Shown here: one piece after another, positions 12,656 through 25,286 of the stretch
Numbering within the stretch: the stretch's first letter is position 1
How the letters are laid out: the number at the start of each line of letters is the position of its first letter
DNA from: Notospermus geniculatus
Lineage: Eukaryota; Nemertea; Pilidiophora; Heteronemertea; Lineidae
Reading direction: 5' to 3'
Assembly: GCA_002633025.1 (NCBI GenBank)
Contig: NMRB01001623.1
Location: 14,988 to 78,987 of the forward strand
Length of the DNA: 64,000 nt
The notes under the pieces: model-generated
The model's database searches: none
The model's input: the letters and a program-made list of their open reading frames with translations, nothing else
What the model was told of the DNA's origin: nothing
Translations under genes and position numbers: made by a program

Positions 12656-14418
12656 ACGGCTACACCGTAACTCAATCGGTCTAACGTCATACGTTAAAAA
12701 GACGCTCTTACAGCAGGCGATATTTGTGGTATCAACCATCTCCTGAAATACATTACGTCATGGATACGAAGTCCAATTTCGTGATTCGTACTTCGTCTTT
12801 CCTCCGATTTGCTAAACCTCACGAATATAAAGAAGTTAACTGGCGACAAAAGCTACTTATCCCGCGGACAATGCGGTATCCTTTTACAAAGGCTTCTTCC
12901 ACAAAGTTACCGAGAACTTGAGTCAATTATGAGGAAGGAAAGTTTGAAGTAACAACTTGCACATTCACCCACGTCCAGATTGTGCAGAGCCGTGAAAAGT
13001 TGGCAAACTTTCCCAAGTTTTCCGAAGTTCTCACTCTTTATGAAGGCGGTATTCAGTTTCTTCCGACAATCAGCCAATCTCAGACGGAAATTGCTGGCAT
13101 AGTTATTTAATGGTGAGTTTCCCCAAGGGAGTTGGTCGTTTTCTGGGCCACTTATCTTTGGTACCATGGGACAACAGTCTTAGCGTTCATTATGGCGCTT
13201 TTACCTTTGAAAGAATCAAGAATACGCTTGCTAAAAGTGACAGGACTTAAAGCGCCACTGTCTTCCCTCCCTATCCTGCGCTGAACATACCCGCGTTAAG
13301 AGAGACCTCTATTGACAATGCCGTCAAACTACCGCTTATCAACCTCGCCCCATGTAGAAGAACTCTCGTTCATAGGGTATCCACGTATGCATTGCATTGT
13401 AATTCACACATTCTTCAGCACTGGGGTGAAAGGCAATACTACGGTTTGGGAGAATGATGCAATCCCCGCCGGTGGTGCCAGCTATCGATAAAAAGTGGCA
13501 ATATCGTGGCCTTTTAGGCGGAAGTTGCATCAATTACGAAGCTTCGTCGAAAATGTGGGTTTTCTCTCGTATTTTACATCCTTCTATCGCATCTGATGGC
13601 CACCGGCAGCTGTAGATGTTCCCGGCATTTTGAATATTTCCAAAATGTGCTTTTATGTCGACTGAAAATGAAAATGGCGGCCGACAGTTTTCAAATTAAG
13701 CAGTCATCTGCTTCTAATTCATTTTCACATTTCTTATCAGCTGAATTTCCGAAATGAGCACGGAAATTGTCCTTTACCAGCGCTGACCATGCTCTGCAAA
13801 GATGACCGAGTTATGGGCCTAGCTAACGGAATGATGTAGACTAGTCCCCGCTTCGGCTTTGTCAGCCTATAGCCTTTTATGAGCCCTAATATTGAGCGAT
13901 AACGTTGGGCATCCTGTACTGGTGTTACAGATCTTGATATTATTTATTCCATTGAAAACAACGGGAATTGCAGAACCTTAAACAAAGGAACTACATGTAG
14001 GCCTACAATGTATGGAAATAAAAATGTCAGCTTTCGTAAATATCAGGCAGTTATGTCGTCATGCTCAAAGAATGGCGACTAAAAGGTAACGCAGAATTAA
14101 TGATGACATAAAGTTCTTTACTTGTTCGCCTAGCAGAACAATCTTCTTAAAAGTAGGCCTAGAATACGCCTTTTTCAAAGAGGTTTGTAGATCGCTTGAT
14201 GTCATGTCTGGGAATAAAGTCGGGGATATTTTTTTCAAGGTCTGTAATGATGGCGTTACCTCGCGGCTACATCATTCTTCTCCACCTTTTTGAAACAACT
14301 CGACCTTTAAACATGGCAGACATCACATGTATCTGTCTCGAGAAGAATAAGACCTTGTCCTCAAGCGCTGGCCTAGAAAAGAAAGCACTTTTTCGTATCA
14401 ATTAATTATGCAGCAGAG

Positions 14419-14573
14419 ATGGCGTTCCATGAAGTTATTTTCCCATGCGATCTCAGAGATGGCGTTCCATAAAGTTATTTTCCCATGCGATCTCAGAGAT
14501 GGCGTTCCATAAAGTTTTTTTCCCATGCACCAGAGATGGCGTTCCATAAAGTTATTTTCCCATGCGATCTCAA
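14419..14573 (+). repeat. 40-bp minisatellite, four units (copy 2)
   Basis: Same unit as 10081-10277, with one shortened unit. Confidence 0.85.
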
Positions 14574-14767
14574 TAATTTTGAGCAGATATCCAGGCACTG
14601 TACCCGATCTGGAAACATTGATTTTTCTCCGTCCTTCCACCAGCTGATGGGTTTGTAAAAACAATCTCTCCATGGTTTACTATTATCTCCAAGGTAATTT
14701 CTAGTCCAATTAATCTTTTCAATTGCAATTAATTTTTTTCAAAATCTCAATCAATTGTAATTTCTTG

Positions 14768-16765
14768 GGGAAGTACTATACCACTCTTTTTTTCACTCAT
14801 ACTTCATCAATGCCGCCATGGTCTATGTCTCTCAATCTTCAGATATATTAATCTTCAGGGAGGCTTTTTATATATTATCAAAGCTCCCTGATTTCTCCAA
14901 GGAGTTCAAGTTTTATCACACTATATAAATTCATCGTTAAAGCGAACTGGTCGTGAAAGTCAAGGTGTCTGCAAAGAGAATCAAATGCCGCCATCTTGAA
15001 TCTAATACTTTACTCACGTCGGGAATTTATTGCCCATTAAGAGCATATTGGCACAACGGCTGTGGCTTTGCTGCCTTCGAACATATTAATTTAGAACACG
15101 ATCGACTGCCAATCTAGGCTTACCTCGTATGTTATCCGCTAAAATACAGAAACTTGTAATTTTGAAATTGTGAATTTCTTGGGCCACGAAATTATTCTTA
15201 GTGACACATTTCTGACTGCCGCGACCTATTCCCTTTAAGCAGAATGTCCCTGCTGCTGGATGTTCTATATAATGGTAAATGTCAATGTCTCTACTTGCAT
15301 CGGTGGAAAAATGGGGGGGGGGGTTGTAGATTTGATGGAAATAACAGCTGCAGTCTACTCAACAGTGTACATGATTTTACATGACAGGGCCGGTACACCA
15401 ATCACCCCTTTCCCCTTGATCACAGCCTGTTAGCGGTCAACCAACATCACAAAATTTGACGTCACTGACCTAAGCCATGACCTCCATGTCATTATGGATG
15501 ATATTGAGGCGTGCACTTCTTCTCTGTGACGTCAAATTTCATGACGTTCTATCTAGGACCGTAAACTAGTAGTGGCCTCTAACGGCAGGAAAGTCATTCT
15601 TGAACTCCTTTGATGACGCCATATGGGAAAGTTGGTCGTCTGCTTGTTTCAGTGTGTTCAATATCGATCAAAACACCGGCTGTAGGAGCTTAAAGACTTC
15701 AGGGATGTTTCTACCACTGTCGGAACATAACATATGTGTCTTCTGGGCTCAAGGGGCAACATTATTTATAATAATACCGGTAAAACCTTTTCAAAGCCTT
15801 TGGCGCACAATCTCATTGAATTCCCAGTGGTGTGGGCAGAACATAGCGAATCTTTCCGACTCTCGGGACAACTCTCGCCAGCGGCGAGAAATAACGAGAG
15901 CGAATATTTCGCGCTACCGACGGAGGGGAAGTCGTCCCTCAAACGGGAAACACTTTAGGGAATTAGCGCTCATTAGTAGAGCCAGCCACCTAATTGCATT
16001 GATAGGACAATTAGACGCCAGTACTGATGTCGACGGGTTTGTGTAAAAGAAGAACATCCGGATGATGGAACGACAAAGCGTTTAAACGTATTGCAGTCGA
16101 CGGTTTCTTCCGTTTGTGTTCGCGCGAACCTGTCTGTACTGCATGATTTATACCGGTAAATGGGCCTAGGGGCTACATCTAGGCCTATTTGTAGGAACGA
16201 CATTGGCTTAAGGTGGACATGCGGGTAATATTATTATCAGATATGAAAATCGCTGGGTGATTTCTTTCGAGGCCCACAAACAAAACAAAGATATGAAACT
16301 TCCTGCATACGACTCGGAGTTGTTTGCCAACCGTCTTTGTTTCTATGGAACAGAAAAATGCCTTATTCGTTACATCAACACGCCACCTACACCATGACAC
16401 ATTCGTTTGTTTTAGCCACAAAAAACTGCGCCACTAACATAACTAACGGAAGGCGAAGTTGTAAAGGATGTTTTCACAGTTAACTAACCGGTAACCTTGT
16501 AGACGGTGGTAGTTCTTTGAGATCAACAAACTCCCCAAGCTAAGGTTGCATTTTTTACGTGTTTACTCCGAGCAAAGCTAAGCGGGAAAACACCCCTCTT
16601 CCTCTCTTTGTTTTTGTGGTAGGCCTACAAAACAAAAGAAAAACTTTGTCAACATTGCTTGTTGCAAGACGAAGCTATTGTGTTTTACAACGGCATGAAC
16701 GACACAGGGTTCCATTGTTTCATTTCGACAGAGTCTATGAACCACTTATTTTAGCATCACTGGTT
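14768..16765. other. Non-coding stretch
   Basis: No supported gene. A 148-codon open frame at 15600-16046 has no domain, signal or repeat support. A truncated CRE-bearing element occupies about 15440-15597. Confidence 0.4.
15440..15597. mobile_element. Right half of a CCGTTAGAGGCC-family element
   Basis: Ends GTGGCCTCTAACGGCAGGAA like the intact copies at 23609 and 28121; the left end is missing. Confidence 0.6.
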
Positions 16766-17021
16766 CACTGAAAAACTGGTTCGTCAAAATGACGAACTTA
16801 TGTTCCTTCTCCATTTATCACCAAACTGAGCATCTAGACAATCTACGGTTCGTCATTTGGACGAACCTTGTTAGAGATTGTTTGAGATACAACAATGGTT
16901 CGTCAAAATGACGAACCGCGGATTTGTCATTTTGACGAATTATAGATACTCAGTTTGGTGATACTAGTAAATGGAAAACGAACCTAAGTTCGTCATTTTG
17001 ACGAAGAAGCGTTTTTCAGTG
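16766..17021. mobile_element. 256-bp palindromic element with TTCGTCATTTTGACGAA motifs
   Basis: Terminal inverted repeats CACTGAAAAAC...GTTTTTCAGTG. Inside are five copies or half-copies of a palindrome of the type TTCGTCAAAATGACGAA. A second symmetric pair (CACCAAACTGAG / CTCAGTTTGGTG) lies further in. Nearly the whole element folds on itself. No coding capacity. Confidence 0.75.
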
Positions 17022-18550
17022 TTGTGACCTACAGAAACTTACACATGACAATGCACTACCGTAAACACATAGCTTCTGGGCGGAGATGCCGCCTTCCTGG
17101 CTCACTTATTCAAATACCAAAACTTGAGGCCAGACCAAACTGGCTTCCTTCCGTTTGCTTCACTCGATGTCAGGTTTTGATGGGAGTATTTCACATCCAG
17201 CTAGACAAGTGAAGTACCGCCATCATCCAACCCACTGAACTCATCACTAAAGTTAATGGAGCTGTGGTAAGTGCTTTCGATTTTCTTCTTTTTACTTGAA
17301 GCATGCTTGAAGGTAACGGGATGTCAAACATACATTAAACATACTAACAAAGTTTATTTCAAACTTCGCGATTTTTACATCTGTTCAGGACATTTCAAAT
17401 GGCATCCGCCAATCAGCCTCTTCGGCTGATTTAGTGCTCAGTTCCCGGATGAAGCCTACGTGAACTATTGGTTACGATCTTGAGAGCCCCGGGTCGTTCC
17501 ACTTGTCGGCCTCACTGCTGGTGCAGTCCCCGTGCGTGGATTCTCGATAGTCACATGTACATGAACGTGTACACGTACTATCTTTACATACCGGTAGCAT
17601 TTTCTAAGAAAGCGAAATCTCCTTTCAGCCACTTTGACAAACTTCGTCATCCATTGTAGTGGTAAAGCAAACAGCTTTTAGTATCTGAAAACAGCTTAAA
17701 GACACTTCAGTCGCTCTCAGGGGCTGATTGTGTTCTGGTGTCGGCTCCGGATCGCCCGCAGCCACCGAATGAAGCGGCGATACCACGTGACTTGATGGGT
17801 TAGATTAGGCCAAGGGAAGAGAATTCCATGTTACTTAATTTCTATAAATGCGTGTTTGTAATGTTCTCTGTCTGGATGAGGGACGCCCTAGAAAATTGAA
17901 ACCTGGAGAGTCCTACCCCGACCATGGTTGATTAACGATTGGACATTTACCCGTAAATACCACCAGGATACATTCTCCTTCAACACCGATGCATGATTAA
18001 AAAACGAGGCACATACGTGCAAAGAATTCTGTGAAAACAATCAGTGACGCGACACAATCTCCAAATCCGTTAATCGCAGGCAACTCGGATTAGTATCCAG
18101 CTTTTAAGACATCTACACATTAGTAGATTGCTGCGATATGCGGCTGCCAATGTTACCAATGTTTTGTGAACTGTTTTTTTTCTTCCCACATTAAGGCAGT
18201 AGCTTTACCAGTCTATAGGTTGTCGTTAACGAAATGGACATTTCGCGACGTCTTGGTAACATTCTTTTGCTCCAGAAATCCCCCAAATACCTACCCGGTA
18301 ATTTGACAATCCCTCAGTTACTTCACGTCCATTTTTTCCAAACGAAACTTTCCAATCGGAAAATCAACCATAAGTAAAAAGTCTATCTACGTGAAGACAG
18401 TGCCCCTTCACCGCCGACGGCACAATGGCCTTCTGCATGTCACGTGATAGAGGACGCTCGCTGATTCGCTGAGTTACGTGCTGCCTGGTCACATGACTTA
18501 AAAAATGGCGGTACGTTCATAACAGAAAAGGGTTGTTGGTGTCAGACTTA
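17022..18550. other. Non-coding stretch
   Basis: No gene, RNA or repeat recognised; open frames are all short. Confidence 0.4.
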
Positions 18551-18697
18551 AGCGGGTGATCCACTCTTGCGATTTTGGCTTGAGACGGGGTTGCGATCCC
18601 TTGCGGTTACTTATGGCAATCGGAAGTCCTTATAAGGTAACCGCAAGGGATCGCAACCACGTCTCAAGCCAAAATCGCAACAGTGGATCGCCCGCTT
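18551..18697. mobile_element. Long hairpin element (about 60-bp arms), TA-flanked
   Basis: Left arm from AGCGGGTGATCCACT to GATCCCTTGCGGTTAC is repeated inverted to CCCGCT with only a few mismatches; the central loop is about 27 nt. TA lies on both sides, which would suit a Tc1/mariner-type MITE. Confidence 0.7.
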
Positions 18698-20002
18698 TAG
18701 AGTGCATTCTTTCGGAAGACTCTCCTCTAATCCCCTTTCAACAAACAAAACAAAAGTTTTGCTCCACCAAATTCGTTTGCAGTGAAATAAAACATCGAAA
18801 CTGTTGTTCTTCTTGGTGAATTTCGTCATCGAATCGGCGAACAATCCAGAGCCAGAATTTCCATACTATAAATCTCTAGCAAATTCGTTGCAATCAGTAA
18901 AGAAATGTCCACTGGGCACATTCACAGGGCGTTTATCGAGTCATTCATTGTTAGAATTAGCCGGAAGGCGTAATGAAACAAGATCTTGTCACTCGTCATG
19001 ATGGATTGATGGCCTCGAAAATAGTCCCTTTGCGTCTGTTTCGCTGTCTAAATCCGCGATTTAAAATCTCCACCGGGGCCTGTTTGAATGGAGGTGTCTG
19101 CTTGGATTTGGAAATGAAGCTGGCTTTGTTTGGTTGCCTAGGAAGAGTTCCTGGATGCTTTATGTCACCGAGACGGGAGGCACGTAGCATCAAACATGTA
19201 AGAAGTGGGTATTCAAGCCTTGGTCATTTATTATTCACTTTATACTTCTGTTTACGAGTCCACCCGGGCTAACATTCATTCCTAAAGCGCACAGCGTAGA
19301 AGGCGTGTGTCCGACGTCTCTTGTCTTGCGCACAGTTTCCATAACAGCGCCGGGGTGAATAATTGCTGGCGTTCCATTGGTGAAAAACCAGATAATTCAT
19401 CGAAAGACGTGTGAATAGTCATTTTAACAACTATGACTTCAGTGACAATGCTGCGTGTTTTGGGCCTTGTCGACCTGATATACCCGGATGATGATTTCTA
19501 CCGATGATTATCTGATTTTTGAATGAAACTGTCGACTTGTGTCGAATCTGACACGTTGGTGATGAGCACCATTTTCTATTTGTGTGTTGCCGGAAGAGCG
19601 CCTCTTCGCAATATGACAGGGTGCCATCATCGAAATGAAGCGCTGGCTTCAGTTGATTGAAATGATGGGGCTTTACCGGGAACTTCATTTACTGGCGACG
19701 TATTTCATGGGTGAATACAGCAGAGGGCATTAGCAATATTGCCAGTTGCTGAGGTTGGCCGAGATAATTGTAAATGACCCCAACTGCCCTGAGGCTTTCT
19801 TTCTTACTGGGTATCAAAGCCAGGACTCAAACTAGGCATTCTCTTCTTAAAGATGCACAGAAAAATATGCAATGACCGTATTTGAGAAAGAGACTTGCAC
19901 TTGATTCTTTGCGGCAGCGTTAACCGTTTCATTATCAGTCATGTGGCAATTTCATTCAAAGTAGTGAACCCTACAAAATTCTTAAAATCGAAGAGGAACC
20001 AT
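18698..20002. other. Non-coding stretch
   Basis: No supported exon. The frame at 18973-19272 contains ACLNGGVCLD, superficially EGF-like, but without the rest of the domain. Confidence 0.35.
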
Positions 20003-20063
20003 ATCACATAGGTATTCATTGGAAAGTACTCACCGAGAGCTTTCCAATGAATACCTATGTGAT
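20003..20063. repeat. Compact hairpin (CACATAGGTATTCATTGGAA), single copy
   Basis: 24-nt arms pair perfectly around a 13-nt loop (TACTCACCGAGAG). The same hairpin forms a three-unit array at 57.2 kb, and both loci share the downstream TTTTGACAAATTGGCCTTG. Confidence 0.8.
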
Positions 20064-20489
20064 GGATTTCTGTTGCCGATCAAGCTTTTCACTTTATTTG
20101 ATTTTTGACAAATTGGCCTTGGCACTAAAATGGTTAAGAAACGTTAATGGATGAACACTCCCCAGATGCATACACCTCTTAACGTCTTGTCGCTTCTGCC
20201 AAAAAAAACCGCCCACAGATTTCATAGCTGACATGGTTTGAAAGAAAAAGTAAGGATTAGTACAGTTAGACCTTAATGGTAAACCTGATACTTAATTAGT
20301 AATTATACACGCGATGCCTAATGCGTTTTGATCGAGTGAATGTAGGGAAACCTTGGTGTGCCAGGGGCTACAATTATCCTCTAAAGACGAGTTTTATATA
20401 TCATCGTGATTTACTGCAATCACTTTATACTGTGTGTCCCAAAATAAAGGAATAAAGGATATATAGTACGGTATACGTAGAGCATTATC

Positions 20490-20654
20490 GTGACGTAACT
20501 CGGTCTTAAAGCCCAACAGTATGCGTTAGGTTTTGTATCTCGCGATGGCCGACGTAACCTTTGACCTTTNTCGTGACGTAACTCAGTCTTAAAGCCCAAC
20601 AGCATGCGTTATAGGTTTTGTATCTCGCGACGGCCGACGTCACCTTTGACCTTT
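20490..20654 (+). repeat. 80-bp direct repeat split by a single N at 20570
   Basis: The stretch CGTGACGTAACTCGGTCTTA and the 60 bp after it are repeated on the other side of the N with a few mismatches. This is what unmerged overlapping contig ends look like. Confidence 0.8.
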
Positions 20655-22576
20655 AGGCAGCGTCGTATATGCATGCTCAATAAGACTGTTCAAATCTATC
20701 TATCTGAATGATCTAAGTTACCAATTAGGTATTGGGAGTGTTGCTACACATAAAAGAATGAGTTGAACCATGTTACCTTACCTGATGAAGGGTTAGTCAC
20801 GCTATAACAACTCGTTAAACTTCTCAAGTGATGAAGGTATGGTGGACATTTTTGTTACGACATTGTATCAGTCCAGCCTCGCTGTTACCACTGGCTATAT
20901 ATAGGTTGGAGAGGAGACCAGTCTTATCAAGGTGGGGAGGGAGAAAGAGTCACCCAATGCATACTTTTGGGCTTCAAAGAGCGTCACATACTCGTGTCAC
21001 GTCATTAGCTATACTGGGGAAACCGGGAATAGCTTAAACAATACTCGCTACAGAAAGCGGGGACTAGATGACTCTCGAACCCGCGGCCACTTGACCCACA
21101 CATCTGACACTTTGTCTTTGCAGCATCGACCGAGTCTGAATCGTCATTCCTCTGAAGGGTTTCACAGCCTGCAGCACCAAGGAAAGAATAAAAATCCTTA
21201 ATAGGAAATCTTCTTTCCTCGAACATCAAATACTCCGCCATCTCCAACCATCAGCCTCGCTTTGCTGCCAACTAAAAGCAGGAAATCGGGAATGTAATAG
21301 AGTTCTATCCAGTTGGAAAGGACTTTATCATCTGCGGATAGACACGAGGCGGTAAATTGATCAGCACCGTCGCGCTTTGATACAAGATCTTTTTTAAATT
21401 GTGGCGGAACACCGTCTTCTTGTCAAGTTAATTCGCTATCCTTATTCTTTCTCGTTTTATCCCGGGCAGAATCGTGAAAAATAGGCCTACCTTTGTCGTT
21501 ATGATCAGGGAAGCCATTTTCTGAGATTTTTAAGATTGGTCTCGTGCCCGCGAGATGTGCCGATTCGTCAGCCGTGTGACGTGATCACAAACCACCCAAA
21601 TTGCGAGTCGGGAAATGAATTAAATTCTGACAGGCCTTTAGTCAGCAAGGCTCAATGTGGATCATAACTACGATAGGGGGCAGCACATCGTATCCAGGTC
21701 CTATGAAATGGACGTCTTTTGTGTGGGAAATTGGTCAGGACCGGAATGTCCGTTTCATTTCAATAGAGTTAACCACTAGTGACACCTATTGAGGCAGTGG
21801 GTGATGGTCCTCCATTCTGGTAGATCGTCGAGCAACGGCCAGAGCAATATGCAGTGGGGCCATTCACTGCACCACCCTGTATAATGACTCGTTGGCACAC
21901 ATCAAATCTGCATTGCCCGGAGTCATAGGAAATGGTGTTGACTACTTGCTCTTGTTGCCGATTGTATACAAAGTTTTAAAGTAAAAAGCCTTAAGAAAGA
22001 TACTTTAAATTAATGATTATTTCGCCCTCATCAAAATCTACACCCAACAACAAATAAAACCCAGTCATGTTTTAAAGCATCTTTTCTTCCTGATCTTCGG
22101 CTGCAGGAGACGATGTAAGGGCCATTATGAAACAGCCTTATTATCATCTATCATCATTCAAGCATCTTCCGCAACTGAGCATCACCCCGGGGTATCTGAC
22201 GATCGCTTCAGCTTCCTTCCATATCTGTCAAGGATTTTAGACAAAGGATCATTACTGAAACCCACACTTCAAAAGAAAACAGATAGATGCTTTTACAGTG
22301 TTGACGTATTGTGCCCTGTTGGAAAAAAATTACGCGGGAACTGGAGAACATTACGCGGGAATTAAAGGGCATTATGGGAATCTGAGAAAGTTTCGTTGTG
22401 GGTAAAGAAAATTAGAAGAACAAAGAACGTACAGATGTTTTGATAGGAACATGATTCCACTCATTTTGTGTCGTTTCGTAACTAACTCCAGCCATAATGA
22501 AGCACTTTGGTGGCTTTTGTAAGGGATAGTTATCCGTGATGCTCTCGCCAATATGACACAGGTTGCCCCTGGTTAA
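20655..22576. other. Non-coding stretch with one dispersed repeat
   Basis: Contains a copy of the 140-bp AGGGCAGCAC family at about 21665-21806. No gene recognised. Confidence 0.4.
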
Positions 22577-22963
22577 AGCCGTGGTTACACTACATAAAAT
22601 CCCCGGGCTTTTGGCGGTCTCACCTACGGTTACACCTGTTGAAAATACCCGTGTTTTTCCAGACCCGTGTCAAACCTGTGTGTACGAAAATCCCGGCGAG
22701 GTCACACTACTACATTGTAGTTAAGTAGCCCGGCGACAGGTGCGCTGCATGCATTGACTCTTCGGTCATTTCTGTATTGGCACACATTGTTGGAGGCGTG
22801 AAAACGAGGTCACTTAATGGCTGCGCCATCTGTAGCCTTGCTAAGAACTAACGAAAACACGGGGATTTCGAAAAGTACGGCGAGGCACGAGTTTCTTGAA
22901 GCCGGGCAATTCGTACGTGTGACCGCAGAAAAACCCGGGGATTTTATGTAGTGTAACCACGGG
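22577..22963. mobile_element. 387-bp element with CCGTGGTTACACTACATAAA terminal inverted repeats
   Basis: Both ends carry about 30 bp of inverted repeat (CCGTGGTTACACTACATAAA continuing into ATCCCCGGG). The interior contains TGGCTGCGCCATCTGTAGCC and GAAAACACGGGGATTTCG. It is non-coding; relatives lie at 28969-29327 and 34921-35345, with fragments at 7.4 and 12.1 kb. Confidence 0.8.
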
Positions 22964-23608
22964 TTATGTTGAAACTCCAAGTTTGGTAATCCTTCATTGT
23001 CCCGAGTCGTCACACGGCCTGACCCTCTATTTCCTTGAAGGTCTGTGCACACTGATATCATTTTTCCAACGTTCAGAAAAACGTTCAGTTTTATCGGTTT
23101 TCAAGCATTTTCCAATATGACAGCTGTTTCTTCAATTTGCCCCAAAGAGCAAAAAATAAACAGACTAGACCCCATCTCCATTCAAACTTTTTCCCTTTCG
23201 TCTTCACTTACAGCTTATGGTTTGCTCCTTGGATTTATTGATAACCGCTGAATCAGGCGCCGACAGAACTTCCACCACAGCTAACATAATCAACCAACCG
23301 CTGCCTCGGGCTGAACATCAATTCTTGCCAGCTTGCTTTCTGAAGCTCTGACAACTCTCGTCTCCATAAAAAAATAAAAGTAGAATTCACAGAAATGTTG
23401 ATATGAATGAAACGAAGTTAGATTTCAAGTACCTGTCGAGATACAACATAAAGAAACGTTTTCTCCTCCGCTTTGACGATTTATTTCAAATTTCTGCTGA
23501 TAATGAGCGGGAATTCTGAAGGAGACTTCCGTAGTTGGTGGAAAAAATGTCACTGATAATGTCGAGACTGCAGGCTCTATACTGCACAGTCACAAGGCAT
23601 TATATAAT

Positions 23609-23805
23609 GGGAGACTTTACTGCCGTTAGAGGCCGCCACCAGTTACCAGTCCTGGAACGTCACGGAATTTGACGTCACAGAGAAGAAATGCACGCCACGA
23701 CGTCATCCATAATGACGTGGAGGCCATGGCTTACGTCTGTGACGTCGATTTTTGTGACATTCTAAGACCGTTAACAGGTGGCCTCTAACGGCAGTAAGGT
23801 TTCTC
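23609..23805. mobile_element. CRE-bearing MITE (GACTTTCCTGCCGTTAGAGG family)
   Basis: Inverted ends of the type GAGACTTT.CTGCCGTTAGAG, with an interior holding TTTGACGTCA and several GACGTCA half sites. About 190 bp, no coding capacity. Confidence 0.75.
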
Positions 23806-24239
23806 ACTGGATGATATATTCAAAGTGTAATATCCAATCAGATGTGGCCATTGTCTGATGTGTTTCTCGCGAGATCACGAACAATTCCTGATACTTTGGT
23901 TGGAACTTGAATTTGAAATGTGTTATTTTGTATTCAAATACTCTGAAGTCGTTAGTAAGTTGGAAATTCAATAGCAAAACTGAAATCACGGTCCGATTGA
24001 TACATACGAAGCCAATATCGACCGAAGGTTCAGACAACTGCTCAACAATCGAAAATCTATCGGAAAATCTGGCTGTGGATGTGGTAAGCCAGCGGAGCTT
24101 GTCAAACACGTGTTACAGATCGATGCTTTGTTGGTAGGAAGTAGGTGTACCCTCGTGGGAGGGTACATCACTACTCCAGCAGGCAGGGTGCTGCTGCTGC
24201 TGATGCGACTCTCGGCTTAGGGTGCCATTATATTGGGGA

Positions 24240-25015
24240 CATCGATCTCAAGGAACCTCGTCGTTTACACCAAAACGCCATTTGTGCGTTCAACGAATAA
24301 TCATCGGAATCGAACCGATGGTCATGTCCTAACCATTTACAATGTACTTCGAATTCTTAAAACCAAGATGGCTGCCCTCAATCGACCCCGAAATCCAGGC
24401 GTCAAATTCCCGCAACGTTTCGGAAAGTCTCGCTCAACGCAAACCTGATTAATTAAGACGGACAGACACTGAGACGATGAGACTAACTGGGCATCATTGC
24501 GCAGGATTTCGTCCAAACTTGGCTGGAAGCTTCATCGATGTCTGAATTGATCACAACTCGGAACATCGGCCATAAAAGCCTGAAATTACTTTGAACTTTC
24601 CTAATAGCCTATATACCGTGTCTCACCCTGTTGCCAATTCTGTCATCCAGGCTAACTACCCAGGGGCAGGGCTGGACATATAAATCAGTCGACCCATTGC
24701 CCCGGTTGTCATGCCCGTCTTCGGATATTTCAGGGCAGCGATTACGTGAAGACTCTCTGATCCTCTGTGATGTGTCCTGTAGACCGAGACAGCCGAGTTT
24801 GATGAGGTGTAGGCTGATTTCGGGTATGTTCTGGTCAGTTTGTCCAAGCTATCACCCGTGAAAAAGTCTGTGTCGGTGGTGCATGGATCGTCCAGAGACG
24901 GGGGACGGGTAGGTGTCCGCCTAAAAGATGTAGATCATAACTACGATAGAGGGCAGCACGCTGCAACCAGGTCCTATACAATGGTCGTCTTTTGTGTGGG
25001 AAATTGATCAGGACA
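24240..25015 (+). repeat. 1-kb duplicated segment, copy 1 (before gap)
   Basis: Matches 25287-26037 closely. After 25015 the two copies diverge. The gap at 25180-25286 lies between them, so this may be a real tandem repeat or a mis-joined pair. Confidence 0.8.
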
Positions 25016-25179
25016 GGTGTGGGGGGTGATGTATGAGAATGCCTCCCGTATAACAATGCCCGCTTTATTGTTCGGCGGACACTCAAATACAGAAAGACAT
25101 GTTTATCAGTGCCTCCCTCATTGTCACGTTGCCGCTTATTCCGTCAATATTTTGTTTGGGGGCATTGGCAAACGGGGGG

Positions 25180-25286
25180 NNNNNNNNNNNNNNNNNNNNN
25201 NNNNNNNNNNNNNNNNNNNNNNNNNNNNNNNNNNNNNNNNNNNNNNNNNNNNNNNNNNNNNNNNNNNNNNNNNNNNNNNNNNNNNN
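25180..25286. other. Assembly gap (107 N)
   Basis: Run of N between the two halves of a duplicated 1-kb segment; frames crossing it are meaningless. Confidence 1.

Larger units (their letters stand above)
10474..14767 (+). repeat. 4.3-kb duplicated segment, copy 2 (starts at a single N)
   Basis: Starts directly after the N with the sequence that begins copy 1 at 5802. It carries element insertions at 10688-10883 and about 12495-12655 that copy 1 lacks. It lacks the local re-insertion seen at 6960-7160. Confidence 0.85.

Noticed and set aside
15600-16046. 148-codon open frame
   Set aside because: No signal, domain, repeat or splice context; composition like neighbouring non-coding sequence.
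18973-19272. EGF-like look (CLNGGVC)
   Set aside because: The remaining EGF cysteine spacing is absent and no flanking splice sites support an exon.
24290-24345. tRNA gene on the minus strand (GGTTCGATTCC)
   Set aside because: Only the T-arm folds; the acceptor, D-arm and A box are missing. At most a tRNA-derived fragment.
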